A stretch of DNA of 64,000 nt, from assembly GCA_951812925.1 (NCBI GenBank), contig OX638372.1, positions 7,006,001 to 7,070,000 of the forward strand, read 5' to 3'. Position numbers and translations under genes: made by a program. The notes under the pieces were generated by a model. It saw nothing but the letters and a program-made list of their open reading frames with translations. It had not been told where the DNA came from and ran no database searches. This DNA comes from Calliopum simillimum. Taxonomy: Eukaryota > Arthropoda > Insecta > Diptera > Lauxaniidae. This document shows, one piece after another, positions 1-11,708 of this stretch (positions are counted from its first letter, which is position 1; each line of letters starts with the position of its first letter).

Positions 1-210
1 AAAAATATAAAAAAATGCAGAGTGCATAAAAAAGTGGTATCTTCATGTTGGTGGCATAAACAATCAGCGTTAAGTATTACCATTGAGATTGTATATTAAG
101 TCATATCGTTAGCACTCAGCGGATTTTACTGTGGAAAAGTTGCTCAAATTTGATAAAATTTATTTACAAAAATTTAGCACTTCACGTAAGGATGTATTTC
201 AAGAGTTATA

Positions 211-370
211 TGTGACCTGGTCTATGAAAAGGGTGCTTACGTGTCAAAAAAAAAAATTTTCCAATTTTTGGCCTGTTCGCATAAATTGACCTTTAAAAGT
301 TGTTTTCCAGTTGTTTTCACAAAATTTTTTTCTTTCGCAAGTAAGCCCCTTTTTCATAGACCAGGTTACA
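211..370. mobile_element. Small TIR element (MITE), TA-flanked
   Basis: Imperfect 30-bp terminal inverted repeats at 211-240 and 341-370 agree at 27 of 30 positions; the left one begins TGTGACCTGGTCTATG. Both ends are flanked by TA (209-210 and 371-372), the target duplication of Tc1/mariner-type transposition. The 100-bp interior has no coding potential. Assignment to the Tc1/mariner superfamily rests on the TA flanks only. Confidence 0.65.
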
Positions 371-379
371 TATATTGCA

Positions 380-1490
380 AGTATTTTATTTTCAATTCAT
401 GCAAAATCGCTTGCTACTTCTTAAGAAATGTCAAGCGATTTTTTAAGAAAAGGTTTTAAAAATTTTCATATCATACTTTATTGCATGATACTTAAGAAAC
501 GTCGTGCCATATTTTTGAAAAAGTCTTTAATTTTCAACTCATGGAAAAATTGCATGCTACTTCTTAAAAAATGTCATAAGATTTTTTTTTTTGGAAAAGT
601 TTTGTAATTTTTTATAACGTTCAAAAACCATCCATACTTCTCAAGAAATGTTAAACGATATTTTTAAAAAAGTTTTTAGTTTTTAATTCATGCAAAATCA
701 CATGCTAATTTTAAATTTGTGCAAAAATCGTATGCTTTTTGTAAAGAAATGTCATTCCATATTTTTAAAAAGCTTATAATTTTCATTCAACTCATACTCC
801 TTAAGAAATGTCATGCGATTTTTTTTTGAAGAAATTTTCATGTCATACTATATCGCATGATACTTAAGAAACGTCATGCAATATTTAGAAAAATTTAATT
901 TTCAAATCATGAGAAATCGTCATTAAAAAATGTCAAACGATTTTTCGAAAAAGTATTATAGATTTTTATGTCATACAACATCACATGCTAAAATGCAAAA
1001 ATGTCATGCGATTTTTTGACAAAGTGATATTTGCATGTTATTGAAGAAATATCATGCGAAATTTTTTAAAAAGTTTTGTAATTTTTCAATTTGTGCAAAA
1101 ATCGTATGGTTCATGCGATATTTTCGAGAAAGTTTGGTCATTTTTCAGTTCACGCAAAAATCGTATTCTTGAAAAAGTTTTTAATTTTCAACACATGCAA
1201 AATCGCATGCTACTTCTTAAAGAATGTTTGGCGATATTTTTTTAAAACCTCTCATACGATGTTTTTGCAAAAATTTTATGATTTTCAATTCATGAAAAAA
1301 TCACATGCTACCTCGTAAGAAATATTATGCGATATTTTCAAAAATGTTTTATAATTTTCGCATTCATACAAAAATCTCACGCTACTGCTCAAGAAATATC
1401 ATGCGATTTTTGCACAAAATTCTATAATTTTTCATTTCACGCAAGAATCGAATGCTATTTTTTAAGAAATGTCATGCGAGTTGACGAAAG
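380..1490. repeat. Degenerate ~70-bp tandem array with a hairpin in each unit
   Basis: About 15 diverged units. The typical unit contains AAATCGCATG, then CTTCTTAAGAAATGT, then CATGCGATTT, then AAAAAGTTTT and ATTTTCAATTC. The two CATGCGAT-like blocks are inverted copies of each other, so each unit can fold around the CTTAAG palindrome. Conserved blocks recur at multiples of about 70 bp, for example near 400, 540 and 1195. Short frames across it change phase and carry no domain. Confidence 0.7.
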
Positions 1491-2994
1491 GAGGTAACAT
1501 ATTTCGAAATGCTATGGTATAGTCAATAAAATGCTGAAATTTCGTTTTCAATATTGATTAAAATGAGTTGAGTCAATGGAACTCTATACTTATTTATACC
1601 ACCTTTGTGCATGTGCCGGTATTTGTTTTACATTTGCGTAACAAATGAACGATTACATTGCTGAATTATGTGAGTTGTTACATTTAAAACAATTGATTAG
1701 CTGATTTAAGCTACTCTGCCCCACTGTGCATAGTCAGTAAGTACTATAAAAATCGCGTTTATCTCTGACAGCATACGAATATTTATTTTGGGCGTGATTG
1801 CATAACTTTTACTTTTATTTTTGACATTTTTTTAATTTTTTTTTTTCACTTGGAATGGGGAATTTTATTTTTTACACAATGTTGTTGGGGCATCTTTTGC
1901 GTGGCCTCATTAAATGCGCATTGAACCTGTTTGGTTATCAAGCAAAAACTAAAAAACCTGACTCTATTTCTTTTGCATTGGGACATTCAATGATGTTGCT
2001 GCTTAATCCATCAGGTAGGGATTCCTGTTTGTTTCGTTTTCTTAATAAATTAACGATATTGGGCAACAGACAGCCACATCTTTAATTCAGCGGCTTTGAT
2101 TTGCGACGCGTGTTTGGCATATCATCCATCCATCGCATTTATTTGAATTTTTGCACTTTCAATAAAAATTTTCGTATGCTGTTGGCAACACTGAACACGG
2201 TGACTGAAATGTTAATATTTGTTTTGTTGCTACCGCGGTGGTTGTTGTGTCTGCGTATTGTAGTTGCTTTTTTTTGATAGCTTTTAATTAATGCAAGTAG
2301 GTGTTATGCTAATCAGGTGTTAATCGCTGCTCATCGCTTGCTGATGACTAATCCTGATCTGGTCTTTTCGTTTTCATTATAATGGTTGCTTTGGTATTCA
2401 TCAGATTTTCATTATTTTTTATTGTTGTTATTTGTATTGTTGTATCTAAATAAATGTTATACGTTAGGCAGACGCGCACATGAGCTGATGATTATGACAA
2501 GATTGTGACATCGTTGACATCAGTATTTCATGTTGTTTTATTGGTTTAACCAGCGCATTTTATGCAAATCCAGTTGTATCAATTAAGCGGATGTTACAAT
2601 AGATGGGGCTTAATGTCGGCACACACGCACTCAGGCACACACATGTGAAATGATTTATTGCGTTCAATTCAAATATTTGCATTTTGTAAAGATTTTGACA
2701 GATTTTGGTGTAATTTATTTCAATTAGCGGCCATTAAGACATTGAATATTAATTGATAAATATTTATTTTGCAAAACAAATTATTGCATTTGAAATTGCC
2801 GAAAACAATTTTTTCACATTTAAAGCTCTTTCTTAATACTTGAAAATGTCTTCATTTCTATTTAAAATTTATCTCCAATGAGCGTTTTCAAAACTCCGTT
2901 ATCATACACTTTGACTAGCTGGAATCCATCCATTACTACTGCGGTAGAATCTTGTTCGCATTCGATAAGTAAGAACTTAATATATTGAAAATGA
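1491..2994. other. Gene-free stretch
   Basis: Unique-looking AT-rich DNA with short T runs. A 76-codon frame at 1855-2085 matches nothing I recognise and has no splice or codon-use support. No RNA gene or repeat was recognised. Confidence 0.5.
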
Positions 2995-3712
2995 TCCTGG
3001 ATTTCAAATGCAGCATATGTAGAAAGTGTATGTATTCTTGATCAGCGTCACCTCTTGAATCGATATATGTAGCCATGTCCGTCTGTCTAGCTGGTTGGCT
3101 GGGTGTGCGTGGAAATACATTTTCTGGAAAAACTGAGCAAGTTAATTCAATGAAATTTGGTACGCTGCCTTCGTCGTTAAAGATAACTCGTGAGATTGAA
3201 TATGAGCGAAATCGGTAAATGGACACGCCTACCGAACATACAAAAAATATATTTCACGATAGTGCAACCAAAATACACATAAATACTACGAATTGTAAGC
3301 GCGAGCTCTGAAAAAAACTAGGCAAATTCAGAAAACATCTTCCATGTAAGCAAAAGCTTCAAGACGCTATACTGAAAGCGTTTTTTTAAGATAATCAAAC
3401 TAAATTTTACTCGGACACTAAGAACTATAAATACAAGTTCTGAGAAAAAACTGGGAAAAATCGGACAAGAGGGCGTGGCACCTCTTATATAAGCAAAAGT
3501 TTCAAAATGCTATACTGAAAGTGTTTTTTGAGATAATCCAACCAAATTTCACTCAAATATCAAGGACTATAAGTGCAAGCTCTCAAAAAAACTGGGTGAA
3601 ATCGGACAAGAGGGCGTGGCACCTCCCATATAAGCCTAATTTTAAAAATACTGCAGTGTAGGGTATTTAATGTTTGACCAGGCCGAAGGTTTCACCCTTA
3701 CTAGTTTTTTCT
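2995..3712 (+). mobile_element. Mini-me-like repeat, copy A
   Basis: Contains the shared core TATTCTTGATCAGCGTCACC, then a relative of GTCGATATAGCCAT, then GTCCGTCTGTCTAGCT and a short run of GGCT-type tetramers (about 3 units). Downstream are units beginning at the GGGCGTGGCACCTC block (3471 and 3612, 141 bp apart). The end reads GCAGTGTAGGGTAT followed by a CCAGGCC motif and CACCCTTACTAG, as in copies B-D. The left end is decayed and lacks the CCCTACAC start seen in the others. A TA-rich stretch, a core and (GTCY)n fit the dipteran mini-me description as I recall it (Wilder and Hollocher 2001). Confidence 0.7.
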
Positions 3713-5589
3713 AAGCTCGGATGATCATAAATTTTTTCATATATTTTCGCGCGGATGTGGAGCATGGTACAAATCTTCTCAAATGATCGCATTCGAAAAA
3801 AATGATTCTATATTACAGGAAGATACATAATAATCTCACATGTGATGTTAGTTTTCCAAGTTTGTTTTTTACGAAACTGCATCATAACTAAACCAAATAA
3901 AACCAAGTCGCTCAAAAAATCATCACATTTATTAAGCGTTTAAGCAACTTCTTCTTTAAAATGGTAATAATAATAATGAAATTAGTAAACAATTTTATAT
4001 AACCTCATATTAACTTAATCGTGTTTCTTAAGTGCTAACACGAATAAACGTAAATATACCAAGACATAACCGGAGAAATAAAATTTTAACAAACTCACTA
4101 TCAATCGAATGCGGTCAAGTGCAGATCAATGACATCGTTTGAATCTGCGCGCGCGCGCACTCACATGGCTCAAACAGTTCACTACCACTATCCGACGACT
4201 GCCAACAAGCCAAAGCGCCAATGTATCAACAAAAAACGATGGTTAGACGATAATGATGATATTAAAATTTTGACAAACACACTTGGCTTGGACCGAACTG
4301 CTGAAAAAAAAAAAAACAAAACAAACCAACTCGTATGGGTCGAAAAACAATTTGCCATACCTATATGAATGGCGGCGTTTAAAGAAAAACCATTATTTTT
4401 TTTTTGTTCAAGTGAAAAAATTGGAAAAAAACAACATTTTTATGATACATAAATATTTTTGCGATTTATGTTTAATAATATGAAATTAATAAATGCAACA
4501 ACAACAACAATATCTTCACAATATGAAGGCTAAAAAATTTATGCGTCGTAATGTTCAGATCGCATGTGAATGTCTGCCTACCTACGGATACAACAACTCG
4601 TAAGTACGTTGAGTTTCTGTCTTCGCAAATTAAGTCTTCTGGCAAACAGAGTCTGTGATGTATTGAACAAATTCAAGGTCAACTAGCGATATGCTGTAGG
4701 TGCTGCATGTTGCATCAAAATTTTGTTTTTAAGTGAAAAAATACAGCACTTTTTGTTCGAGTGCTTGTAGAATTTTAATTCAAGTGTTGTAGCATTATTA
4801 CACTTCACTCATTTAGAGGTTTAACGACTTTTTACAAGGATTTCCTAAAACAGTTGCTTGTATAAAAGGGTTTTTTTTTTCATAGTTTTTGTCAGATATT
4901 ATGTTGCAAAGGCAGCCTTGAATGGTTGTTGTGAAAGCAAAGCCGAATTATGTTGATATAATTGATACTTACTTGATAAGCCGAATCAAACTGGTACCAA
5001 TAATTGTAAGTTTCCTGTTTCAAAAGATATAAAAATTGTATGTTTTTGTGTAAAAATCCACACTCGTATGTTTCGTTGACACAATCTATCATTTGAATTC
5101 AAATTCACATTGTTTTAAGTTTTCTCAAATTATAAAACATGGAATTTAAAGAGCGTAAAGCCCTGATGTACCCTAAATAAGAAACACAACACAAGAAATT
5201 TGCGAAAAGAATCTCCTTATTGTCCAAAAATTTCTCAAGTGAGCCAAGCCACCAACCGTAAAAAAATCTCTCAAGAAAAATAATTTTGTTGTAATAACTA
5301 GTTAAGATTTTGGAAAAATTGTTTTCGTTCTAAAATTTTAGCATATACCATGTATTAAAATAGTATCTTTTTTTCCACCAAAATTTTACATTTACTATTG
5401 AAAATCCCTATTTCAAATAAATAGAAATTTAAGAAACTTCTCCGCCTCTCAGAAAACTATAAAAATATATGGACGCTCTCCACATGTCTAGGAACTATAT
5501 TCCAGAGAAAAATTGGAGTAATCGATATTCAAAAGTTATTAACAATATAGTGTGTCGTGCAATTATTTTTTCAGTAGTGGGGAAAAACA
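3713..5589. other. Gene-free stretch
   Basis: AT-rich DNA with a CAACAA run near 4500. Short frames at 4129-4483 and on the minus strand at 4892-5092 have no recognisable domains. A GTAAGT at 4600 follows a 10-codon ATG frame (4570-4599), but its phase (0) does not fit the 7042 acceptor, which needs two preceding bases of the codon. Confidence 0.45.
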
Positions 5590-6715
5590 AGAAATCTTAC
5601 GAAAAAAGTGCGGAAGGCAAAAAATTACACTATGCAACAAATGAGTAAAAATTTTTTCCCCAGGCAATGCCATTATTCATTTTATATGTAAAATGGGCTG
5701 CTGATTCCGAAAATCGCATTATGTTTTTTTTTATTTCATGTCGTTTTCGAGATATAGGTCATTTTCGGTTTTCGGACCAAAAAAAAAAAAGATAGTTCCA
5801 TTTAAATACAAATATCTCAATAACCAATATTTGTAGAGCGTTAAAATTGTCTACAAAAATATTCCTCGTAGTATCCTGCATAAGTTTACTGAACACATGA
5901 TACACCTCAAATGTAAGGATCATATAGTTATTTGCATCGATTTAACACAAGAATGCGTTATTTTTGTTTTTTTCATGTACAGTGGATTAAAAAACTTCAA
6001 AAATCGATTAAAAAAAAATCTGACGTGCTGGAGAAAAACGACGAGACACGGGTATTTTGTTTTAACGCTAACTTAAAGAATTTTTTGGATTTTCTCATGC
6101 GTTTTACAAAAAGTTTCAAACTATCGAAAGTTTACTAAAAAAAACCGAAAAAAATAGGCAAAAATGCATTTTAGTAATTTATCAATGAATTGTATACAAC
6201 TTTTGCATTTTCCCATCGATTTTTTTAATTGGTATCTTATTTTCTTCACAAATATATAGTCTATGATACAAAAACAAAAAAAATTATAAAAAAGTTATTT
6301 CTTCTTGTATAAATCTGCAGTTGATTTTGATTTTTTGTTAATTTTTTCGAAAAAAAAAAAATGTTTTTTTAGAAATCAATTTATTTCGCCGAAACTAACA
6401 AACCAACCCAAAAGTGATGTGAATATTGTTTGTAGGTAATTTAATTACCTTTAATATGACATATAACACATTTGAATACAAGCATTGGTTCTTGAGATAT
6501 TTGTATTTAAATAGAACTATCTTTTTTTTTTGGTCCGAAAACCGAAAATGACCGATATGTCGAAAACGACACGAAAAAAAAAAATAATACGATTTTCAGA
6601 ATCAGCAGCCCATTTTACATATGAAATGGATAGTGGCATTCATTGGGAGATTTGACTGTTGCATAGTGTTATTAGAATTTTCAAAAGAATGCATATGAGT
6701 TTTTTCGGAATTTTT
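5590..6715. mobile_element. Foldback element, ~250-bp arms
   Basis: Long imperfect inverted repeat. The left arm (~5590-5846) contains ATGGGCTGCTGATTCCGAAAA, then TTTTCGGTTTTCGGACC and TAAATACAAATATCTCAATA; the right arm (~6466-6715) contains the complements in reverse order. The ~620-bp centre is AT-rich and noncoding. Point differences and small indels along the arms suggest an old insertion. I saw no transposase. Superfamily unknown. Confidence 0.75.
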
Positions 6716-7041
6716 TGAAACATATTTTTTTTTTTAATTTTTTGGACCGATTTTTGAAAAATTATAAAATGTATCAGAAAATTCTGAAAAAATCACTACT
6801 ACTTGGCAAAAATTGCGCGGCACACTACATGGCTAAGTCTCCTAAAAATGTACCAAAACATGCCTTTTTTTGTCCCCACCTATTCTTTTATGACTTAAAG
6901 GTATGGATTATGACGACTCTAACTTCTAGTACATTTAAAAAAAAAAAAAACGGTTACTCTTTGATACCAATAGTTTTTCTCCTCAATCACAAATTCCTCT
7001 ACGAAATTAATCATAAAATTTTTCGTCGCATTTCATTTCAG

Positions 7042-10000
7042 CTTCTTAATAAGTTGCCTAGCGCTGCTAGCGTCCGCCAGCAACAGCATCGATGGTGCTG
7101 CCTTTGCGAACAGTGCACCCACTGAAACGCGTGTAGAGCAATCTGTCTCATTCGAGACATCACACAAACGACCCAAGGCCATTGGCGATGATGCCTTCCA
7201 GACATCACATCAAATACGTTACATCAATCCGCCACGTGATGATGATTTGGATGCCGATTTCACAGATTTGATGCAGCTGCAGGAGACAATGAATTTGTTG
7301 CCAACAAAAGAACGTCCCGAATTAAATCCGGTGCTGAGTGCGCTCATCAATGAGGATGTGATGAAAAGCATTGAAGCAAAACGTGCCATCGAACAAGCTG
7401 AACTGGATTTCATTAAGGCCGAAATAGATGAAGCTGTAAAGCAGGAAGAGGAACAACAAAGGCTCAAGGCTCAAAGCGAACAAGAAGTAACAGAAGTGCC
7501 AACTGTTGTGCTGACAACAACAAAACAGCCACCAATAAGGAAGGTCGATTTAGATGACGACGATGACAACCTCAATGTGGGTTTTATTGACCAGACAATC
7601 AATTTTGATGCCGCCGGTTCTGAGAACAACAAAAAGTCACGAATTCAAATTAAAAAGGGTCCCAATGGACAGGACTATGAATATGAATATGTTTATTATT
7701 ATGAAGATGATGATGATGATGCTGCTGCCGGTGATGTCAAGGCAAAGCCAACTGCGCCAGTAGCAGCAGCTGAGGTTGAAAAGGAGACACGTGGCAAATC
7801 ACGTTACACCAACATCGAACGCAATAATGCTCCGGCCGCTGTTGACAACAGTTTGGTGAGCGGTAAAGCAAAGGGACGTGCATCCAGCGTTGCAAATACC
7901 GATGAAACTGAAGCTGAACGTCTGCCGGTTAATACACGTTTTCCAAGTCGTGGGAAGAACGTCGATGTGCCACCACCAACGCCAGCCTTAGATTCACTTG
8001 AGAATGCCGCCGAGCGAAAGAAGATTAGCGTAAAGCGTCCAAGTTTAGAGTTGGTTGATAGCGAGACTTTCAATACGGATGAGAAGCAGGCAAAGGGCTC
8101 ACGCAATGGTGATACTGAAGCATCGAAGCCGCTGCTTAAAGTGGAGCAAGAGGCAGCTGCTGCTGAGACGGCGGCAGCAATTGCTGCTGCTAGGACCGCA
8201 AAGACGGCGGCAGCGGCTGCTGCTCTGACTGCAAAGACGGCGGCTGCGGATGCTGCTCTGACTGCAAAGACGGCGGCGGCGGATGCTGCTCTGACTGCAA
8301 AGACGGCGGCAGCGGCTGCTTCTCTGACTGCAAGGACGGCGGCAGCGGCTGCTGTTCTGACTGCAAGGGGGGCGGCAGGTGTTGCAGATAGTGCGCTGGA
8401 TGCAGCTAATGATGGTGAAGGTGTAACTGCGGTACCCGATAAAAATCTGGACATAACAACACAGACAATGGAAAAGGCGGCGCTGGATTTGTACGCCATT
8501 TTGGCCAATGAGAACTTTAACATGGAAATGACTACAGATATGGATGCGGATGGCACTACTGTTTTGCCAGGTGTCACCGATTCCGATGGTGAACTTTTGA
8601 CTACATCTGTTGATGAAGAAAAAAGCAGTTCGACAACGACGACGACTACAACAACAACTACCACTGAAGCACCTAGAACTACGACAACGACGACAACTGC
8701 CGCAGCGCCTACATCACTCTTTGGCAGACGTCCGGGTGTTCCTGGAGCAGCAGGTCGCAATCGTTATAAGTCAAAATCCGGCACAGCTACAACAACTACG
8801 ACCACAACAGAGGCACCAGCTGCATCCGAACCGACAGCTAAGGCAGGAAGAAGTAAGTTCCAGACAAAACCAAATAGTCCCGAATGGGAAATTTATTCTT
8901 TATCAATTTTTTTAAAATTTTACAGATCGCTTCTCTCGTCCATCCATCGGTGGCAGAAATCGTGCTCCCACTAGAACTACATCAGCCCCAGCTCCAGCAC
9001 CCGAAGAAGAAGAGGTTGCGGAAAAAAAAGAAGTGAAACCAGTTAGCTCAGGTTTTGGACGTGGCAGACGTAAGTTTGGTGTTTATTTTAGTTTTTTGCA
9101 TCTCATCACTTATCTTCTTCGCACAGCACGTAATCGTTTCAACCTACGAGGATCTTCAACTACAACTGAAAGGCCTTCCGAAGATGCTGCGCCCGAGTCA
9201 GGTTCTGAAGATGCTGTCTCCAGCACAACAGCACGTACGCTGCGTGCACGTCCGACATTAAACTTGCGTGGTCGTAGTCGTAGTACCACAACTAAAGCTC
9301 CCGCTGCAACTGCCGATGAATCCTCAGCTGAAGGTGAGACACCGGCAGCAGAAGAAAAACCCGTAGCCCCACATTCATCACCCGTTAGACCATCACGTTT
9401 CAATTTAAATCGTCCTGGAGCAAATCGTTTACTACCACGTGGTAAACTTGGTCGTACTACTGGAGCACCTGCTGCTGATGATTCTGCCGTCGATAGTACT
9501 CAGCACAAAGAAGTCAAAGACGAGAGTCAAGAAGAAGGCGCTGAAAAATCAGATGCTGAAAATGCTGCTGCTGCTCCCGCTTCACATGCCGCTGGCGGTT
9601 TGAATAGACTGAAAAGTCGTCCACGTTTGAATACCATTCAACATAAGACTGAGAGTGCAAAAACGCCGACAGCAGGAGTTTTGGCGCCACGTAAGGTGAA
9701 TCCATTGTTGGCCAAGAGACGTTTGCAATTGGGACCATCGACAACAGGTATGTTATAGTAGTTACTTTGTAGACTGAAGTTTGAGAATATAGTTCAATCC
9801 TTTATTAATCTATGAGTAATATTAACTTTCGAAAAGGTAACTTATCATTAGTTCACAAAATATAAAAAAACGGTTCGAAAATTGGAATTCAGAATTAGGA
9901 TTGAGATATGAAGTTCGAATATAGAGTTTGATAGACGAATTCAAAAAGCGGAAAACTTTAAGAATGAAAACATTGTTCATTGCTGCAAGAAGCTTTTATC

Positions 10001-10697
10001 CTAAAATGACATGATGCATAGATAAAAATACCATTATCGAGACTAAACTATCACGGTCGATATTACTGAAAGCGTCGGTCAACCGTAGCAATCCATCCTG
10101 TCTATTCAACCTCGTCCTCAACAGTTTTAAAACAATTTCTTAACAACTTGCGTTTTGCTATGCTAACTCAAATTAGTGCTAAAGAAATAGAATGTTTTCT
10201 CTTTCCATTGAGCTAATATGTGAGAGAAATAACAAAAAATCAGCAAATATGTGGGTAAAAAACATATTTCCTCATATGTGGACTTTTACTCTGAAGCGGT
10301 TTAAGAATTTCATTAGACGAAATATAAAATTTTGAATTTAGTTTTAGAAAAACTTATTGTCGAATCAAGCATTTTGACTCAACTGAGTGTTAACCGTGAT
10401 GTTAGGAAACACGAGGTTTAAATACATGTTGAAAACTCTTTCAAAAATAATTATTTCATTTGTATTAACATTATATTAACATTTCCAGAAGCCGCTCCCG
10501 CTGAAGAAAATCCTGCCCCAGCTGGTGATGATGCAGAGCCCAAAGAAGAAACTGCTGCCCCATCCGATGATGCCGATAGTGCCAAAGAGGATACAACTGA
10601 AGAAACAGAAACAACAACAAAACAGCAAGCACGCGGTCTGGGTTTGTTGGGACAGAGAAGGCGTCTGCCACTGCGAAAACCAGGCACCATTCTTTAA
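7042..10697 (+). CDS. Secreted mucin-like modular low-complexity protein (5' exon missing)
   Basis: Coding exons are 7042-8852, 8926-9069, 9127-9747 and 10489-10697; stop TAA is at 10695-10697. Introns are 73, 57 and 741 bp, with GTAAGT or GTATGT donors and pyrimidine-rich CAG acceptors; all three are phase 1. Together they encode about 927 residues. Exon 7042 opens mid-codon in a signal-peptide core (FLISCLALLASASNS), so the ATG sits in an unseen upstream exon. In order: charged helical region (7330-7500); Tyr/Asp patch with YEYEYVYYYEDDDDD (~7673-7720); 11-residue Ala-rich repeats (8159-8386); Thr runs likely to be O-glycosylated (8626-8712, 8788-8838); then basic modules such as GRNRF, RFNLRG, RPRLN and RRRLPLRK, separated by acidic Ala/Pro/Thr spacers. 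The secreted location is inferred from the signal core. An extracellular-matrix, mucin or cuticle-associated role is a guess. I do not recognise an orthologue. The 741-bp last intron holds nothing I can identify. Confidence 0.9.
8159..8386 (+). repeat. 33-bp coding minisatellite (11-residue Ala/Thr repeat)
   Basis: Five consecutive 33-bp units start at 8192, 8225, 8258, 8291 and 8324, with a 30-bp sixth at 8357 and a degenerate one at 8159-8191. The best units encode LTAKTAAADAA. Adjacent copies differ by only a few bases, so the expansion is recent relative to the rest of the exon. The period keeps the reading frame, so copy-number change would alter protein length without a frameshift. Confidence 0.9.
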
Positions 10698-10922
10698 GTT
10701 GTGACACAGATATAGCTGCTGTTAACTATTAATTGAATGAATGAATACTCAGTTGTATTTTCTTCTCACTCTACTCTTCATTCACTGTCCTCCTCAACGC
10801 TGTTGGATTCTTTTTTTTTCTGCAAAATGTTCCACTTCTGAGAAATCGAGCTGTGTTTTCTGAACTTTTTACTTTTTTTTTTTTGTATTTGTAACTTTAT
10901 GCAAAATTTTTCAAACGAAAGA

Positions 10923-10928
10923 AATAAA
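10923..10928 (+). promoter_or_regulatory. Candidate poly(A) signal
   Basis: AATAAA lies 226 bp after the stop codon of the secreted-protein gene, in an AT-rich 3' region. A second AATAAA lies near 11127. Which one is used cannot be told from sequence. Confidence 0.5.
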
Positions 10929-11708
10929 TAATCCATAATAAGTTAGGTTAGTCTTTTCCAGTTATGTTTTGAAAAAGTTTTTGTAATTTTTTCTCACTTT
11001 TTTATTTTTTTTTTTATTATTTTACTTTTTTTATAATTTTCTTATTTTCGAAAATATTATTATATTTTTATATTAATTTTACATTCTTTTTGTTTTAGTT
11101 ATTTAAAATTATTTTCTCAGCATATGAATAAAGAAGAAAAAAACCTGAAAAATCTCTTAAGAACTGTATGTCAAAATTATTAGTTTAAGCGTGAAAAGCA
11201 AAATGTAAAAATAAAAACCCAATTAAAATGTGTAGTCTTTTGTGTAAAAATTATTCAAATTGTCAAATTATAGTTTATCCCAGTATATCTTTTAGTACAG
11301 GGTCAGATGCACCTTGTAGGAACACTGCTTTATTCAAAGACGTTGAGAAAACATTATATTAAACCTTAAAATGATCGAGGCATTGCAACTTCACAACACT
11401 TTTAAGTTTTAATCCACAAAGTGCGAAATTCGTATTTTAAATTTGGTGCATAAAATTAATTATTTTTTCTGATGAACCGGACTTTCTTCTTATGTTGATA
11501 AAAAATAATTTCTAAGTATACAATTTTTTAGCAAATAGGCTTAGTAAAACTAACTATAGGTTTGAAGAAGTATAGTCATTTAGTTTTTAAGATACATTTG
11601 TTTAAATTTTAATATTTTTTAAGAGGTTTTAGGAGGAAATTAATGTTTTCTGAATTCATCAAGTTCAAGATGCGAAAGCACAGAAATGGTATTATTTCTT
11701 GGTATTTT
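10929..11708. other. Gene-free stretch (3' UTR and intergenic)
   Basis: Very T-rich, then AT-rich DNA. No coding potential or clear repeat was seen. Confidence 0.5.

Noticed and set aside
4570..4605. ATG frame ending at GTAAGT as the missing first exon of the secreted-protein gene
   Set aside because: It ends in phase 0, but the acceptor at 7042 needs two bases of a codon carried over; the peptide is also not a signal-peptide start.
7804..8760. 318-codon open frame on the minus strand opposite the secreted-protein gene
   Set aside because: It is an antisense shadow of the Ala/Thr-rich exon; low-complexity GC-biased codons suppress stops on both strands.
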